64,000 bases of DNA from Mucilaginibacter paludis DSM 18603 (GTDB lineage Bacteria > Bacteroidota > Bacteroidia > Sphingobacteriales > Sphingobacteriaceae): positions 372,001 to 436,000 of the forward strand of contig NZ_CM001403.1 of the NCBI RefSeq assembly GCF_000166195.2. Direction: 5' to 3'. Every line of letters begins with the position of its first letter. The stretch's first letter is position 1. A program made the position numbers and the translations under genes. Shown here piece after piece: positions 15,712-25,820 of this stretch. The notes under the pieces are model-generated. The model saw only the letters and a list, made by a program, of their open reading frames with translations, ran no database searches and had not been told where the DNA came from.

Positions 15712-17376
15712 ATGAATAAAAACATTGACCCAGCCCAAAACACCTCAAATAATACATCCCATACAAAAAAACTTACCGAATTAAATGCTGCACGCTACAC
15801 GTTTTATTTAATTGCCGCAACATTTATTGCGCGTTTGCTCATTGCCGCCTACACGGGATTAGGCATTGGCGAATCATACTATTTCAGAGGGGTATTAAAT
15901 CTCAGTTTAAGCTATTTTGATCAGCCTCCATTGTTTTTCTGGCTAAGCTGGCTTACCACTAAAATATTTGGCCTAACTAATATAGGCTTAAGGTTGCCTG
16001 CGGTTTTACTGTTTGCAGGTACGAGCTGGCTGTTGTTTTTAATTACCAAAAGGTTGTTCAACGCCAAAGCAGGCTTTTGGGCGGTTTTAATGATGAACCT
16101 GAGCGCTGTATTCACCATACCGGTAGCCACGTGGTTCCAACCCGATGCTCCGCTTATGTTTTTTTGGCTGGCCGCTACTTATTTTATGGTACAGCTGATG
16201 CTCCCTGTTAAAGACGCCCCCCAACGCAGCCGGGGCAATGTTTATTTACAATGGATCATCATAGGCATTTGTATGGGTTTAGCAACCCTGAGTAAATATC
16301 ATGTGCTATTTTTATTCGTAGGAATACTTATTTTTGTAAGTGCTAACAAAAACCAGCGCCACTGGCTCAGGCACCCCGGTCCGTATCTGGCCGTACTCAT
16401 CACCATCTTATTTGCCTCCCCTATTCTATGGTGGAATTACCATAATGCCTGGGTATCGTTCGCCTTCCAGGGATCAAGAGCCGGTTCTGACGGTAAATTT
16501 GTATTACACCCCGATTGGTTTCTGCGCAGTTTTATCGGCCAGGCCTGCTGGATCCTACCCTGGATCTGGATTCCGGTAATGCGCCAATTATATAAGGCGT
16601 TTAAAGAACGTAATAACTCCGAAGCTTACAGTTTTATCTTATGGACATCGGTATTGCCCATTGTATTTTTTACAGTGATCACTCTTTGGGCCGATCTTCA
16701 ATATCATTTTCACTGGCAGGCGCCGGGCTACCTGATGCTTTTTATGCCATTGGGATACGCCATTGATCAAAACTTAAATAATCCTGAAAAAGCAAGGTCA
16801 ACCAGACGCTGGTTAAGATTTTCGGCCTCGTTCACCATTATTACTATTACTTTTTTAAGCCTGCACATGGTAACCGGCTTTTGGCAATGGTATGGACCTA
16901 AATATATTGTTAACCGTACCCATTTAGGTATTGACGACCCTACTATTGAAGGAAACGATTACCTTGATATTAAAACCCGCTTTGAAAAAGAAGGTTGGTT
17001 AAAAAACGACAAAGTGTTTGCAGGCTGCACCCGCTGGTGGTTAACCGGCAAGGTTGACTGGGCCCTGAAAGGAGAAAAACCCATTGTATGTTTTAGCTAT
17101 GACCCACGTAACCTGGCGTTTTTGGTTGACCCGGGAACCCTGAAAGGAGATGATGCCGTATTGATTACCCAAAATGATACGACCAGTATCTACCAGGATG
17201 TTATTCCGTTTTTTGACAAGGTAAAACGGGTACCCGATATTATAGTAACCCGTAACGGCAGGCCCGAGCTGCATTTAGCTACTTTTTACTGTACAAATTT
17301 CCATTTGCCTTCGGTACCACGTAAAGATTTGCCGGTGTATTACCAGTTAATGGGCTTGCCTCCGTTTGGGCATTAA
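15712..17376 (+). CDS. GT39/ArnT-like membrane glycosyltransferase
   Basis: A 554-residue polytopic membrane protein of the PMT/ArnT superfamily (GT-C fold), which moves sugars from lipid carriers to lipids or proteins on the periplasmic face. The first loop holds GIGESYYFRG and LSYFDQPPLFFWLSWL, where the Glu (usually Asp-Glu) and the YFDxPPL motif are the catalytic and lipid-binding marks. About ten hydrophobic segments follow, then a soluble C-terminal domain (from ~400) with GCTRWWLTGKV. It lies alone between divergent TlpA and a strong terminator. The acceptor is not predictable. Confidence 0.87.
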   Translation: MNKNIDPAQNTSNNTSHTKKLTELNAARYTFYLIAATFIARLLIAAYTGLGIGESYYFRGVLNLSLSYFDQPPLFFWLSWLTTKIFGLTNIGLRLPAVLLFAGTSWLLFLITKRLFNAKAGFWAVLMMNLSAVFTIPVATWFQPDAPLMFFWLAATYFMVQLMLPVKDAPQRSRGNVYLQWIIIGICMGLATLSKYHVLFLFVGILIFVSANKNQRHWLRHPGPYLAVLITILFASPILWWNYHNAWVSFAFQGSRAGSDGKFVLHPDWFLRSFIGQACWILPWIWIPVMRQLYKAFKERNNSEAYSFILWTSVLPIVFFTVITLWADLQYHFHWQAPGYLMLFMPLGYAIDQNLNNPEKARSTRRWLRFSASFTIITITFLSLHMVTGFWQWYGPKYIVNRTHLGIDDPTIEGNDYLDIKTRFEKEGWLKNDKVFAGCTRWWLTGKVDWALKGEKPIVCFSYDPRNLAFLVDPGTLKGDDAVLITQNDTTSIYQDVIPFFDKVKRVPDIIVTRNGRPELHLATFYCTNFHLPSVPRKDLPVYYQLMGLPPFGH

Positions 17377-17382
17377 CTGATT

Positions 17383-17424
17383 AAGTAGGTTGGCCGTTAT
17401 TACTTAATGGCCAACCTACTTTTA
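17383..17424 (+). terminator. Intrinsic terminator of the glycosyltransferase gene
   Basis: The perfect arms AAGTAGGTTGGCC (17383-17395) and GGCCAACCTACTT (17409-17421), followed by TTTAG, begin 7 bases after the stop codon. Confidence 0.8.
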
Positions 17425-17553
17425 GCACAACATCTCGAAACTCATTTCACAAACCGTTAAAGTTCTTGTTATCATTGTATCCCTGGTCAGTTGTCAGGGA
17501 TGACAACGCGTCGTCAACTCAACTATTAACTAATTTGCTCTAATATTACTACA

Positions 17554-17757
17554 TCAAAAGCCATCAAAAGGGGCTTTAGGCTGACGCGCCTGTGCCCCAA
17601 ATGAACCGATCACAAACAATAACAAACAAACACAAGTAAGTATGTGCCAAAGCGGAATATGATAAAGAGGATTCTCCCAGATAAGGGCACAATCTGGTAT
17701 AATAATACCAAAAAAAGGAAAGAAAGCGAACATTCGGACAAGAGCGAGTATCTTCAT
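17554..17757 (-). CDS. Small two-helix membrane protein
   Basis: A 67-residue product from the ATG at 17757 with two hydrophobic segments (ALVRMFAFFPFFGIIIP and LWHILTCVCLLLFVIGSF) and a short polar tail. No family is recognised. It follows the zinc-ribbon gene by ~30 bases on the same strand, so the two may form a small operon. It could be a hypothetical inner-membrane peptide; it could also be spurious. Confidence 0.45.
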   Translation of the reverse strand: MKILALVRMFAFFPFFGIIIPDCALIWENPLYHIPLWHILTCVCLLLFVIGSFGAQARQPKAPFDGF

Positions 17758-17787
17758 TAATTTAAACAAGTGGGGACAATAATAAAC

Positions 17788-17994
17788 TTACTCTTCTGGC
17801 GCAGAACTGATTCTGTAATGCTTTTTTAAACATTTAAAACAGATAAAGCGTCTTAGCGGCAGAAAAGGTAAAAGCATTTTGACCAACTTACCCCGGGATA
17901 TTCGTCCAACATCGGGCGATTTGCAAAAAATACATTTGGTTTGAACCACTGGCTTTTTGCCAGGCTCCTCACCCGAAGTTTTCGAGGCAGTCAT
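17788..17994 (-). CDS. Small zinc-ribbon-like protein
   Basis: A 68-residue product from the ATG at 17994 (MTASKTSGEEPGKK). Two Cys pairs, CIFC and CFKC, are separated by ~30 residues of basic and hydrophobic sequence (RGKLVKMLLPFLPLRRFI), forming a plausible zinc ribbon. The longer frame reaches a start at 18090, but the upstream part has no conserved look. Related short Cys-pair proteins in the family are annotated as hypothetical. Function unknown. It is probably cotranscribed with the membrane peptide after it. Confidence 0.6.
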   Translation of the reverse strand: MTASKTSGEEPGKKPVVQTKCIFCKSPDVGRISRGKLVKMLLPFLPLRRFICFKCLKKHYRISSAPEE

Positions 17995-18291
17995 TTCAAA
18001 TTTTTCATAGATTGAAAAATGCAAACTATAGGGCATGCAAGTTTCCGGAGGTGCTGGTAGCTTTAAGCTTTCATTGAAACAAAACTGCACTATCTAAAGT
18101 TAACAATACTGCCATTTTCAGCAACAATACTGCCGAAGCAACCCAGTCGACAGCTACTGTGTACGCCAACACCCTCCGTAACAATTTAATTACATCACGG
18201 AGCTCCGTGTAACACTTTTAAGATAAATGTTCGATTTAAGTTAAATTGCCTTCGTTATAAAATACCCCCTAAAATTTTATAATGGAAAGAA

Positions 18292-19110
18292 ATGAACTCC
18301 AGTTTAAACAAGAAATTTGATTTAGAATATTTTTTCGAGCTTTCGCCCGATTTATTATGCATAGCCGGTTATGATGGCTATTTTAAAAAAATAAACCCCG
18401 CTGTTTCAAAAACATTAGGTTATACCAATAAAGAATTGTTTGCTAAACCCATAAATTCGTTTGTATATGCTGAAGATCGCGACATTACGGCGCGTAAACG
18501 CGAACGCTTGAAACAGGATGCCCCACTTTTAAATTTCGAAAACAGGTATGTAACCAAAAGCGGCGATATTGTTTGGCTCTCGTGGACATCAATGCCAATC
18601 AAACGCGAAAAGGTGGTGTTCGCCATTGCCAAAAATATCACCTCCAAAAAAAAAGCCGAAGAGTTTAACAGGGCATCATTTTTATTAGGTAACTCCGCAC
18701 AACAAAACGCACTTAAACAACATGCCGGGATACTAAACTTTGATGATATTTTTGTTGCTGGCAACAGCCAAACCATACCCAAAAACTCACAAGCTGATGT
18801 GGCCTGGTTTTCTGAGCTTGAACGCATCATAAGAAAATATACCGGCAAAATCAACTTCGGCATTAGCCTGTTATGCACCGAAATGGCCATAAGCGAACGG
18901 CAACTATACCGACGCATTAAAAACGCTATTGGAATTACCCCCAATCAATATATACGGATTATACGCTTACAAATGGCCCGAGAAGCCATTGCAAGTGGCA
19001 AATATCGCACTATAGCCGAGATAGCCTATGCCGTTGGCTTTGAAACGCCCACTTACTTTAGCAAGTTATTTAAAGAGGTTTATGGCTTTGATGTTGGCGA
19101 CTTGCTGTAA
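18292..19110 (+). CDS. PAS-domain AraC-type transcription regulator
   Basis: A 272-residue protein. Residues ~8-125 form a PAS domain with PAC region (FFELSPDLLCIAGYDGYFKKI ... WLSWTSMPIKREKVVFAIAKNITSKK), a possible sensor of small ligand or redox state. Residues ~180-272 form an AraC-type double helix-turn-helix, with EMAISERQLYRRIKNAIG for the first and AEIAYAVGFETPTYFSKLFK for the second. It probably binds DNA and activates genes on signal. The PAS-AraC combination is fairly common in Bacteroidota. No obvious target is adjacent; a small winged-helix-like ORF follows. Confidence 0.88.
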   Translation: MNSSLNKKFDLEYFFELSPDLLCIAGYDGYFKKINPAVSKTLGYTNKELFAKPINSFVYAEDRDITARKRERLKQDAPLLNFENRYVTKSGDIVWLSWTSMPIKREKVVFAIAKNITSKKKAEEFNRASFLLGNSAQQNALKQHAGILNFDDIFVAGNSQTIPKNSQADVAWFSELERIIRKYTGKINFGISLLCTEMAISERQLYRRIKNAIGITPNQYIRIIRLQMAREAIASGKYRTIAEIAYAVGFETPTYFSKLFKEVYGFDVGDLL

Positions 19111-19260
19111 TTTGCTGTGCTGAACTGTATCAGCCTGCAATATGCTCTCTTATTCCGTCCCGCTATCATGCCTCCTTCTTTTTAAGGCTTTTTAGCGCTT
19201 TCAAATAAATTATTGATACATTACACACTTTTACGGACACCATTATATTAAAATAAATTC

Positions 19261-19464
19261 ATGAAACACGACGAGGTGGTTGCGGCACTCCAAATAATTG
19301 CAGATAAAGGCATGGCAATCAATATGACAAAAGATGATTTGCAAAGCTTAAAGGCGTACAACCTTATTGAGATAGCAAAAGGGGAAGAGAACGAACGGTC
19401 TCCGGCTTGCACCCTTACCAAAAAAGGACGGGTAATGTTGAAAGCAAACTCCAAGCCACAATAG
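19261..19464 (+). CDS. Small hypothetical protein, possibly winged-helix
   Basis: A 67-residue product from the ATG at 19261. The pattern of helix, MTKDDLQSLKAYNLIEIAKG, a loop with RSPACTLTKKGRVML and a basic end looks like a small winged-helix DNA-binding domain (recognition helix then TLTKKGR wing), but this is inference. No Cys pairs or membrane segment. It stands alone between the AraC regulator and the CDF transporter. Confidence 0.55.
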   Translation: MKHDEVVAALQIIADKGMAINMTKDDLQSLKAYNLIEIAKGEENERSPACTLTKKGRVMLKANSKPQ

Positions 19465-19702
19465 TACCCTCAACCAGAATTAAGTTAGGATAATATTAGG
19501 TTACCTCGCGTGAGACTCTATCGTCACATTTTTACATACACGCTAAAATGCCAAGTCCGAAGGCTCTTTTTTTGCTGAATAAATTCTCCTGTTGATTTAT
19601 CGGCTGCGTTAGCCATGTAGCATCCATATTATAGAGACTGATTTATAATTTAATTAAAACAGGCTTACTATAAACCTTGTTAAGGCAAAACAAACGCCAT
19701 AC

Positions 19703-20596
19703 ATGCCTGCATCAAAAACGCCCATTTATACTGCCTTTGCGGCAAACTTGTTAATAGCAATCACCAAGATGACAGCGGCCTTAATAACGGGGAGTTCGGC
19801 CATGGCATCGGAAGGCATTCATTCGCTCGTTGATACCAGTAACGAGGTTTTGCTGCTGCTTGGCCTGCATAAAAGCAAAAAGCCGGCCGACGAAAACCGG
19901 CCCTTTGGCTATGGAAAAGAGCTATACTTTTGGGCTTTTGTGGTATCGTTGCTTTTTTTTGCTTTGGGTGGTGGCGTTTCTATCTACGAAGGCATCCACC
20001 ACCTGATACAGCCCGAGCCGATGAAAAAACCCATCTGGAATTACATCGTACTGGGCATCGCGTTTATTTTTGACGGATTCTCGTTAATTACAGCCATGCG
20101 CGAATTTAACCGCCAACGTGGCGCCACCCCATTTTGGCAAGCAGTAAAGCAAAGTAAGGATCCATCAACATTTGTGGTGCTTTTTGAAGACGCGGCAGAC
20201 GTAATAGGCATCCTGATAGCCTTTACCGGCATACTGCTGAGCCGGATGCTTGATAATCCCTATATCGATGGCGTAGCTTCCATCCTGATCGGTATATTAC
20301 TTACGATGGTGGCCGTAGTGCTGGTACGCGAGAGCCACAGCCTTTTGATGGGCGAAAGTGCGCCAAAAGAGGATATCAACGGGATTGTCAGTTTAATAAC
20401 GAGTGATCCGGCGGTTGTGCGTGTGGTTACCCAGCAATCCATGTACCTATCGCCCGAGGAAGTGATTTTAATTTTAACCATTAATTTTGAGCGGGATATA
20501 TCCAGCCAGCAAATGGTACCAATTATTCAAAACATCAGACATGCGGTCCAAAAAAGTCATCCACATTTTAAGCATTTGTTTATTGAACCGGTATGA
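19703..20596 (+). CDS. Cation diffusion facilitator (CDF) metal exporter
   Basis: A 297-residue protein with six hydrophobic segments (first NLLIAITKMTAALITGSSAM). It has the CDF signature: GSSAMASEGIHSLVDTSNEVLLLLG carries the TM2 metal-site residues (SxxxD-type), and FEDAADVIGILIAF in TM5 carries the second pair. The C-terminal cytoplasmic domain (INGIVSLITSDPAVV...) is the family ferredoxin-like dimerisation domain. CDF proteins exchange Zn2+, Fe2+, Mn2+ or Co2+ for protons; the TM2 His is replaced by Ser/Glu here, so the metal is uncertain. It is convergent with the oxygenase gene; a shared terminator lies between them. Confidence 0.9.
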   Translation: MPASKTPIYTAFAANLLIAITKMTAALITGSSAMASEGIHSLVDTSNEVLLLLGLHKSKKPADENRPFGYGKELYFWAFVVSLLFFALGGGVSIYEGIHHLIQPEPMKKPIWNYIVLGIAFIFDGFSLITAMREFNRQRGATPFWQAVKQSKDPSTFVVLFEDAADVIGILIAFTGILLSRMLDNPYIDGVASILIGILLTMVAVVLVRESHSLLMGESAPKEDINGIVSLITSDPAVVRVVTQQSMYLSPEEVILILTINFERDISSQQMVPIIQNIRHAVQKSHPHFKHLFIEPV

Positions 20597-20604
20597 AAGC
20601 AAAA

Positions 20605-20631
20605 CGGCACACGCGTTGAACCCGTGTGCCG
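20605..20631. terminator. Bidirectional terminator between CDF and oxygenase genes
   Basis: CGGCACACG / CGTGTGCCG arms with an 8-base loop lie between convergent stop codons. The T-runs are weak on both sides. Confidence 0.6.
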
Positions 20632-20644
20632 GAACTTTAAGCAC

Positions 20645-22888
20645 TCAAAGGAACTGAAAATCACTCACTTGTTTTAACAATGCTACATCCGCTTTCCAAT
20701 CGGCAAGTACCGCCTCATAAGCATTCTGGTTTTTAGTGATCCTGAGCGTATGGGGCGATCCTTTTTTAATTGTCTCCATATCCAGATCGATGGTTACTGC
20801 CCGGATGGCATCTTCCATTAAGTCCCGTTCGGCCTGTACCCTTTGATAATCAAAAATCTGCTGCGTTGGCGATTGTAAAAAATCGGCCAACAGCGCCCAT
20901 TGTTTCTTATAATTAGACACGGAAGGCACAGCCCTTGACCAGTCTGCCGGAGGCTGTGGCTTATGGTCAACCCGGTACACCAGATGTTCTTTGCAAACAG
21001 CCATCATCTGCTTAGCTAAGGGCAAACCCGCCCCCCATTCCAGGAGTACTTCTACCAATATCTTGTTCACATAATTCCGGGTAAGCACACGCGTAAAAGC
21101 TTCTATTGTGTTCTTGAGCCAGGTGTTATCCCCATCCTTTAGTTTACTTAAGGTAAGTACGTTGCGTAAAATATCTTTGATTACGGTTTGCCCATCTTTG
21201 TTTGGTAAGTTCAAGGCCTTTATATTGCCGGGTATCCGTTCGGCTTGCCCCATTACAAAAGCCTCATACCGGCCTGTTTCAGGCAAGGAATTTAATATGG
21301 CCAGCCAATGCCTTACTATGGCCGATTGCCCCATCGCTCCGGCCTCGGCAAAAACAGGCTCAAAACAACTGGCTGTATACAATTCAAATAACTTAAGCCA
21401 GGCTTCAACCGCAATTTGGCTAAAGTTATTTGTGAGTATAACCGTTCCCTTTTCAAACACGTATTGTTCATCGTTCAGGTTGATCAGCCAATCGGCCAAC
21501 GGGGTACAATTCACCTCTTTCCCTAAATTAGCCCTGCTAACATCTTCGGTTATCAGTCTTTCAATTAATTTTCTTTCTGCTCCGCTTACGGCATCCCAGC
21601 GCTCGTTATACCAGGCTATCCACTCCAGCTTATTTTCAGTGCCTTGTTCGGTCAGCATCTGGTAATGGTATTTTTTCGGCCACAAAAAAACGGCTCCGTA
21701 ATGATACCAATAATACATTTCCATACCGGCGTTTCCGGTATAACCTTCGGCTTCTTTCTGAATGGGTTCCCCTTCGTTTAATTCAATGTCGGTAATCAGG
21801 AGTTCTTCATCAAAGGCAATATTTTGCAGCGGCGGTACGCCTCCGGGCATCCAATGCTCAATATCTATACGATCATCATAAACCTCGCCCATTACACCAT
21901 CTTCGGCACTTAAATCATCATCGTACTCATCATCATAGGGGTTATATTGTCGCTGCTTGCCGTGCCTATTTGACCGGGCATAATCTACTTCCAGCTGACC
22001 AGCCAAAAATGATGTTATTAAGCCCATTTTGGCATAATAACCGGCTTTTTCTGCTGCCAGCAGCAATGATTCAGCTTTAGGCCTGTCGTTCAGCTTCAAG
22101 GCCGCTATGGTAAAATTTGATGGGGTGTATTGGTGACCCAGCAATACCATTTTAGGCAGTCCTTGGTCGTCCTCGTGGGTTTTAAGTATATCGGCCAACC
22201 GATCTACGTAGCCTCCTAACTGATGGATCCCAATTTTTTCGGTGCCTTTATTTTGCACCAGGTTATAAACCAAACAAACGCGGTAACCAGAGGTAAGGGG
22301 CAATATCTCATGCTCACAATCCGCATAAAAGGCGGCAAAAGGTATTTTGTAGTTACTTGCAGGTACCGAAAAATCTATCGTTTCTGTTTTGCCATCAAAG
22401 CGTACGCTCAACTCGCCGCCGGTATGCCTGGAAGGCAAGCCTACGATGAGTGTGCCAAACATCCCTTTCTCCTTTTCGGAGTCCTTATGAGCCAGAAAAA
22501 AGTCGCCTTGTTCATAGATCAGCAGTTTATATAAATGTGCTGATACAGAATGCTCGCTGATGCCCAAATCGGGTTTAACCTGTTCAACCAGGGTTTCAAT
22601 AAATTTACTCCAATCGCTGTTACTAAATACGATTTGATCGGCGTCAATTTCCCAGGCACTCCTAACATTGGTATCAAGTATTGTTTCGCTGCCCTTACCA
22701 AAAGGAGCTTGATGAGCACCTTTTATCATTTCAGTTACCTGAACTGCATTAACCGGAAAACCGATCTCGCCAACTCCCCGGACTTCCAAACCCGGGAAAA
22801 CAAACGACTTGCTCCCGGTAGTAACAAAAGAACCGCTTCCCTTAATTTCGTTTAAAACGCCGAGTAATTGTTTTTTAAAATCAGACAT
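20645..22888 (-). CDS. 2-oxoglutarate/Fe(II) oxygenase with large uncharacterised C-terminal region
   Basis: A 747-residue protein. The first ~215 residues carry a prolyl-4-hydroxylase-like double-stranded beta helix: iron ligands H134 and D136 (FFLAHKDSE) and H192 (ADCEHEI), with R203 (GYRVCLVYNL) as the 2-oxoglutarate anchor and HTGGEL between them. The following ~500 residues are mainly helical with no recognised domain. The acidic DDEYDDDLSAEDG and EELLITDIELNEGEP regions stand out. It begins 31 bases after the helicase stop codon on the same strand, so both genes form one operon. The substrate could be protein or nucleic acid; the pairing with a helicase suggests damage response or defence, but that is inference. 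Confidence 0.82.
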   Translation of the reverse strand: MSDFKKQLLGVLNEIKGSGSFVTTGSKSFVFPGLEVRGVGEIGFPVNAVQVTEMIKGAHQAPFGKGSETILDTNVRSAWEIDADQIVFSNSDWSKFIETLVEQVKPDLGISEHSVSAHLYKLLIYEQGDFFLAHKDSEKEKGMFGTLIVGLPSRHTGGELSVRFDGKTETIDFSVPASNYKIPFAAFYADCEHEILPLTSGYRVCLVYNLVQNKGTEKIGIHQLGGYVDRLADILKTHEDDQGLPKMVLLGHQYTPSNFTIAALKLNDRPKAESLLLAAEKAGYYAKMGLITSFLAGQLEVDYARSNRHGKQRQYNPYDDEYDDDLSAEDGVMGEVYDDRIDIEHWMPGGVPPLQNIAFDEELLITDIELNEGEPIQKEAEGYTGNAGMEMYYWYHYGAVFLWPKKYHYQMLTEQGTENKLEWIAWYNERWDAVSGAERKLIERLITEDVSRANLGKEVNCTPLADWLINLNDEQYVFEKGTVILTNNFSQIAVEAWLKLFELYTASCFEPVFAEAGAMGQSAIVRHWLAILNSLPETGRYEAFVMGQAERIPGNIKALNLPNKDGQTVIKDILRNVLTLSKLKDGDNTWLKNTIEAFTRVLTRNYVNKILVEVLLEWGAGLPLAKQMMAVCKEHLVYRVDHKPQPPADWSRAVPSVSNYKKQWALLADFLQSPTQQIFDYQRVQAERDLMEDAIRAVTIDLDMETIKKGSPHTLRITKNQNAYEAVLADWKADVALLKQVSDFQFL

Positions 22889-22919
22889 GACAGATGTTTT
22901 TTACAGCGCAAAATATAAA

Positions 22920-25781
22920 TTAATTATCTAACCAGTATTTATCCGGATCAATTTTAGCGTCCGGGTTTTTGGTGAGTTGTTCGCGGTAATTTTTTATCCG
23001 CGAGATAATCTTAGGGCCGTATACTGCTTGCCTCTTTTCAATCTCATCGATATCAATCATATCATAAATGTTTACCCATTCGTCGTCAATCAAAATCTCC
23101 ATTAATGGGTTAGGCAGGTACAAGCCCGTCTCGAGGCGAACAAATAGCTTCTTGTTATATTTATCATCGCGGTTAACCTCGTTTTTAGCGAGGATGCTCG
23201 AAAGGTAAGGCCGCTGGCGGCGATACTCTGGCACAATGTTATGGGCCAACCCATCAAAAAAGTTGGCAAAATCGAGGGTCTGGAACGCTGGCTTATGATT
23301 CTTGAGACGAAAGAAAAGCCCGGCTGTATCAAGTTGATTAATTAAATGCGTGCGCAATACGGCAATCATATAGTTGAGCATCAAAAATTCCGCCTGATGG
23401 CTGTCAATCTTAATCAAACGGTTGTCTATCTTCACTTTGGTGCTTTCGCCTTTCAGTGTATCATAAAAACGATTAATTACCTTTCCTTTAAAAGAAGCAT
23501 CTATATGAGCCTTTAAAATAGCCTGTTGCAAGGCGTTTCGGCCAAAATTATCGGTTACATTTATCTTAGCGCCGTTTTGTACCAGGTAACCGGCTATTTT
23601 TTCAGCGCCGTGAGCTATCGCGATCATAAAGGGTGTCAGGTTAAGCTCATTAGGAAAATCGATGCCGTACTTTTGTAATTTGGGTTCCAAAGCCTTTACA
23701 TTGTCCTGGTAATATTCAGCCAGCATCCTTTTTAGGATAATCTTGCCTTCCTGTTCCCAGCGTTCGGCCGGGCGGTACTTTAACTGTGCCAGTTGGGTAA
23801 AATAGCCGCGTTCGTTATAATAAAGGGCGTATTCAAAAAGCCGGTCTTTAGCCTTTTTATTAAATAATTCGGGATTAAGCGCCTGTTTAAATAATTCTTT
23901 AAGTGCGCCGCGGGTGGTAACTTCCCAAGGTACGGGCTGCACTTTTAAAATTTGCGTCCTGATGGCATCGGCCTGCTCCTGCTTGCCCTGCATCTCTAAG
24001 CGGTGAGCTTCTTTTTGCCACTCCTCTTTGCTGGACGCCTGGTTTTTGACAGACGACTGCTGCTTAAAGTTGGTAAGCCCCAATAAAAAGAGTAACTCGT
24101 GCTTTTTATTGGTTTCAATAACATACAGGTTTTTTATCGCCCTGGTAATGCCCACGTAAAGCGAATTTACATAAAACTTATACTCATCGAGCGATTTATC
24201 CGCTTTATCCTTCGCGCGCGAAAACTTCAGGCTGTCTTCGTCCAAATCGGCGGGCGTTACGCCGTTGGTTAATTCCCTGAACTCTTTATCATAACCGGAT
24301 ATGGCATTGTATAAAATAATATTTTCGTACTCCAATCCCTTGGCTTCCTGGATCGAAAACAGCAACGGGGTCTGGAAAAAGGCTTTTGCAGCCGCCTTAT
24401 CTTCATTACGCAGAACCAGTACCGCAAATTTTGTAGATTGTTTTGTTTTTTGGTTAAGGTCGGCTTTGATAGGGGCATTATTTTCTAAAAACTCTACCCC
24501 CCCTGTGTGCTTCGAGTTAGGTTTCACCAGGTAAGTGCTCTCTTTATCAATAGAGCCGAAACGCGCGTTTTTAATCAACAGCAGTTGGTTGGCTATTTTA
24601 GTTACTTCGGGTGTGTTACGATAGTTGGTGGCCAACACCCTGATGATATTGGCTTTGAGGTCCTGTTTGTAAAACAGGGTTTTAATTTGCGCCCACGAGA
24701 AAAAATTGGGGTGTACTATTTGGTTTGAATCGCCGCACAAAACAAAGTTGGCAGGGTTATGCAACGATTTTAAAATCAGCATCAGTTGTACATTGGTAAT
24801 ATCCTGCACCTCGTCAACAACCACATAATCATACCGGGGCTCTATGCGCTCCAATAAATTATACGATACAATATTACTGTCGAAATATACACCGGCCTTT
24901 AACCATTCCAGGTATTTGGTAAACAGATCATAGATCTGCCCGCGCTCCGCTTCGGGAAAGATAGATTGTTTAATACCCAGAGACAGATAATCCTTCAACG
25001 ATAAATAAGGTTTATCTACTACCGAACCTGTAATCACCCCTTTAAATTCTTCAAAAACCTTGTAGGCATCTTTAATTTTATGGCTTTGCCGGTATTTGGA
25101 GATCCATTGCTCAAAACCGCGAAAATCAATTTCTTTGCCTTTGGGTACATCAATGGTGGAGAGATATTCAAAGAAAGATAGGAACTCCACTTCTTGCTTG
25201 CTGTTCTCGTAATCAAAAGAATAGTAAAGCAGGCTGGCGTTTTCTACCAGGTAACCAGAAAGCGTAATATAAAGTACCCGCCCGGTTAGTATCTTAGCTT
25301 TCTCTAAAGTTAAAGCCGTTTTACCGCTGCCCGCCGAGCCGATAATAATACCAGGTGCAGGCAGATGTAATATTTCGTCCTGCGTTTCATCAAACGACAG
25401 GATCTTATCCAGTAAATGGAAAGATTTTTTATTCGGGTTAATGTAAGTGATTGGGGCAGTATCTCCAGGTGTTATCTGTTTTTCGCTGTTAACAGGCAAT
25501 AACTTGCTTTCGTCGATAACAGCTCCTCGTAAAAATCTGGATTTCTCGTAAGCGTGATTGAGGATCACTTCCAGGATAAATATGTATCTTTTGTCGGCAA
25601 ATGTACCTATACTGAATAGCAACCGGTTTGTATCATCTAACTTTGCCCGATAGTAGCCGGTGCCGATCATCTTTTTCACGTCAGCCGAACGAAAATCATC
25701 AGCTTGCAAAAAACCGATCACCTTTTTTAGCTTATCCTTAAGTTTATCTGCACCTAAATCATTATATACCAGTACTTCCAT
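22920..25781 (-). CDS. RelE-like/SF1 helicase/ankyrin fusion protein
   Basis: A 953-residue product. The ATG at 25781 is preferred over the TTG at 25823 because GGAAG lies 5-9 bases in front of it, one of the few clear ribosome sites here. Residues ~1-85 resemble a RelE/ParE-type fold (DKLKKVIGFLQADD ... YYRAKLDDTNRLLFSI ... YIFILEVILNHAYEK). An SF1A (UvrD-like) helicase follows: Walker A GSAGSGKT ~148-155, DEVQD ~323, GDSNQ, NYRNT, QEAKGLEYEN and YVGITRA. Near residues 730-780 an ankyrin-like pair appears (TPFMIAIAHGAEKIAGYLVQNGAKIN, a repeat consensus). It is the first gene of an operon with the 2OG oxygenase. Function unknown. Confidence 0.85.
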   Translation of the reverse strand: MEVLVYNDLGADKLKDKLKKVIGFLQADDFRSADVKKMIGTGYYRAKLDDTNRLLFSIGTFADKRYIFILEVILNHAYEKSRFLRGAVIDESKLLPVNSEKQITPGDTAPITYINPNKKSFHLLDKILSFDETQDEILHLPAPGIIIGSAGSGKTALTLEKAKILTGRVLYITLSGYLVENASLLYYSFDYENSKQEVEFLSFFEYLSTIDVPKGKEIDFRGFEQWISKYRQSHKIKDAYKVFEEFKGVITGSVVDKPYLSLKDYLSLGIKQSIFPEAERGQIYDLFTKYLEWLKAGVYFDSNIVSYNLLERIEPRYDYVVVDEVQDITNVQLMLILKSLHNPANFVLCGDSNQIVHPNFFSWAQIKTLFYKQDLKANIIRVLATNYRNTPEVTKIANQLLLIKNARFGSIDKESTYLVKPNSKHTGGVEFLENNAPIKADLNQKTKQSTKFAVLVLRNEDKAAAKAFFQTPLLFSIQEAKGLEYENIILYNAISGYDKEFRELTNGVTPADLDEDSLKFSRAKDKADKSLDEYKFYVNSLYVGITRAIKNLYVIETNKKHELLFLLGLTNFKQQSSVKNQASSKEEWQKEAHRLEMQGKQEQADAIRTQILKVQPVPWEVTTRGALKELFKQALNPELFNKKAKDRLFEYALYYNERGYFTQLAQLKYRPAERWEQEGKIILKRMLAEYYQDNVKALEPKLQKYGIDFPNELNLTPFMIAIAHGAEKIAGYLVQNGAKINVTDNFGRNALQQAILKAHIDASFKGKVINRFYDTLKGESTKVKIDNRLIKIDSHQAEFLMLNYMIAVLRTHLINQLDTAGLFFRLKNHKPAFQTLDFANFFDGLAHNIVPEYRRQRPYLSSILAKNEVNRDDKYNKKLFVRLETGLYLPNPLMEILIDDEWVNIYDMIDIDEIEKRQAVYGPKIISRIKNYREQLTKNPDAKIDPDKYWLDN

Positions 25782-25820
25782 TTTTGCTTCCTCAGGTAGT
25801 TTGAGATTATTGCTTCGTGG

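Noticed and set aside
22519..22855. Frames opposite the 2OG oxygenase N-terminus
   Set aside because: Overlap the conserved oxygenase region; shadows.
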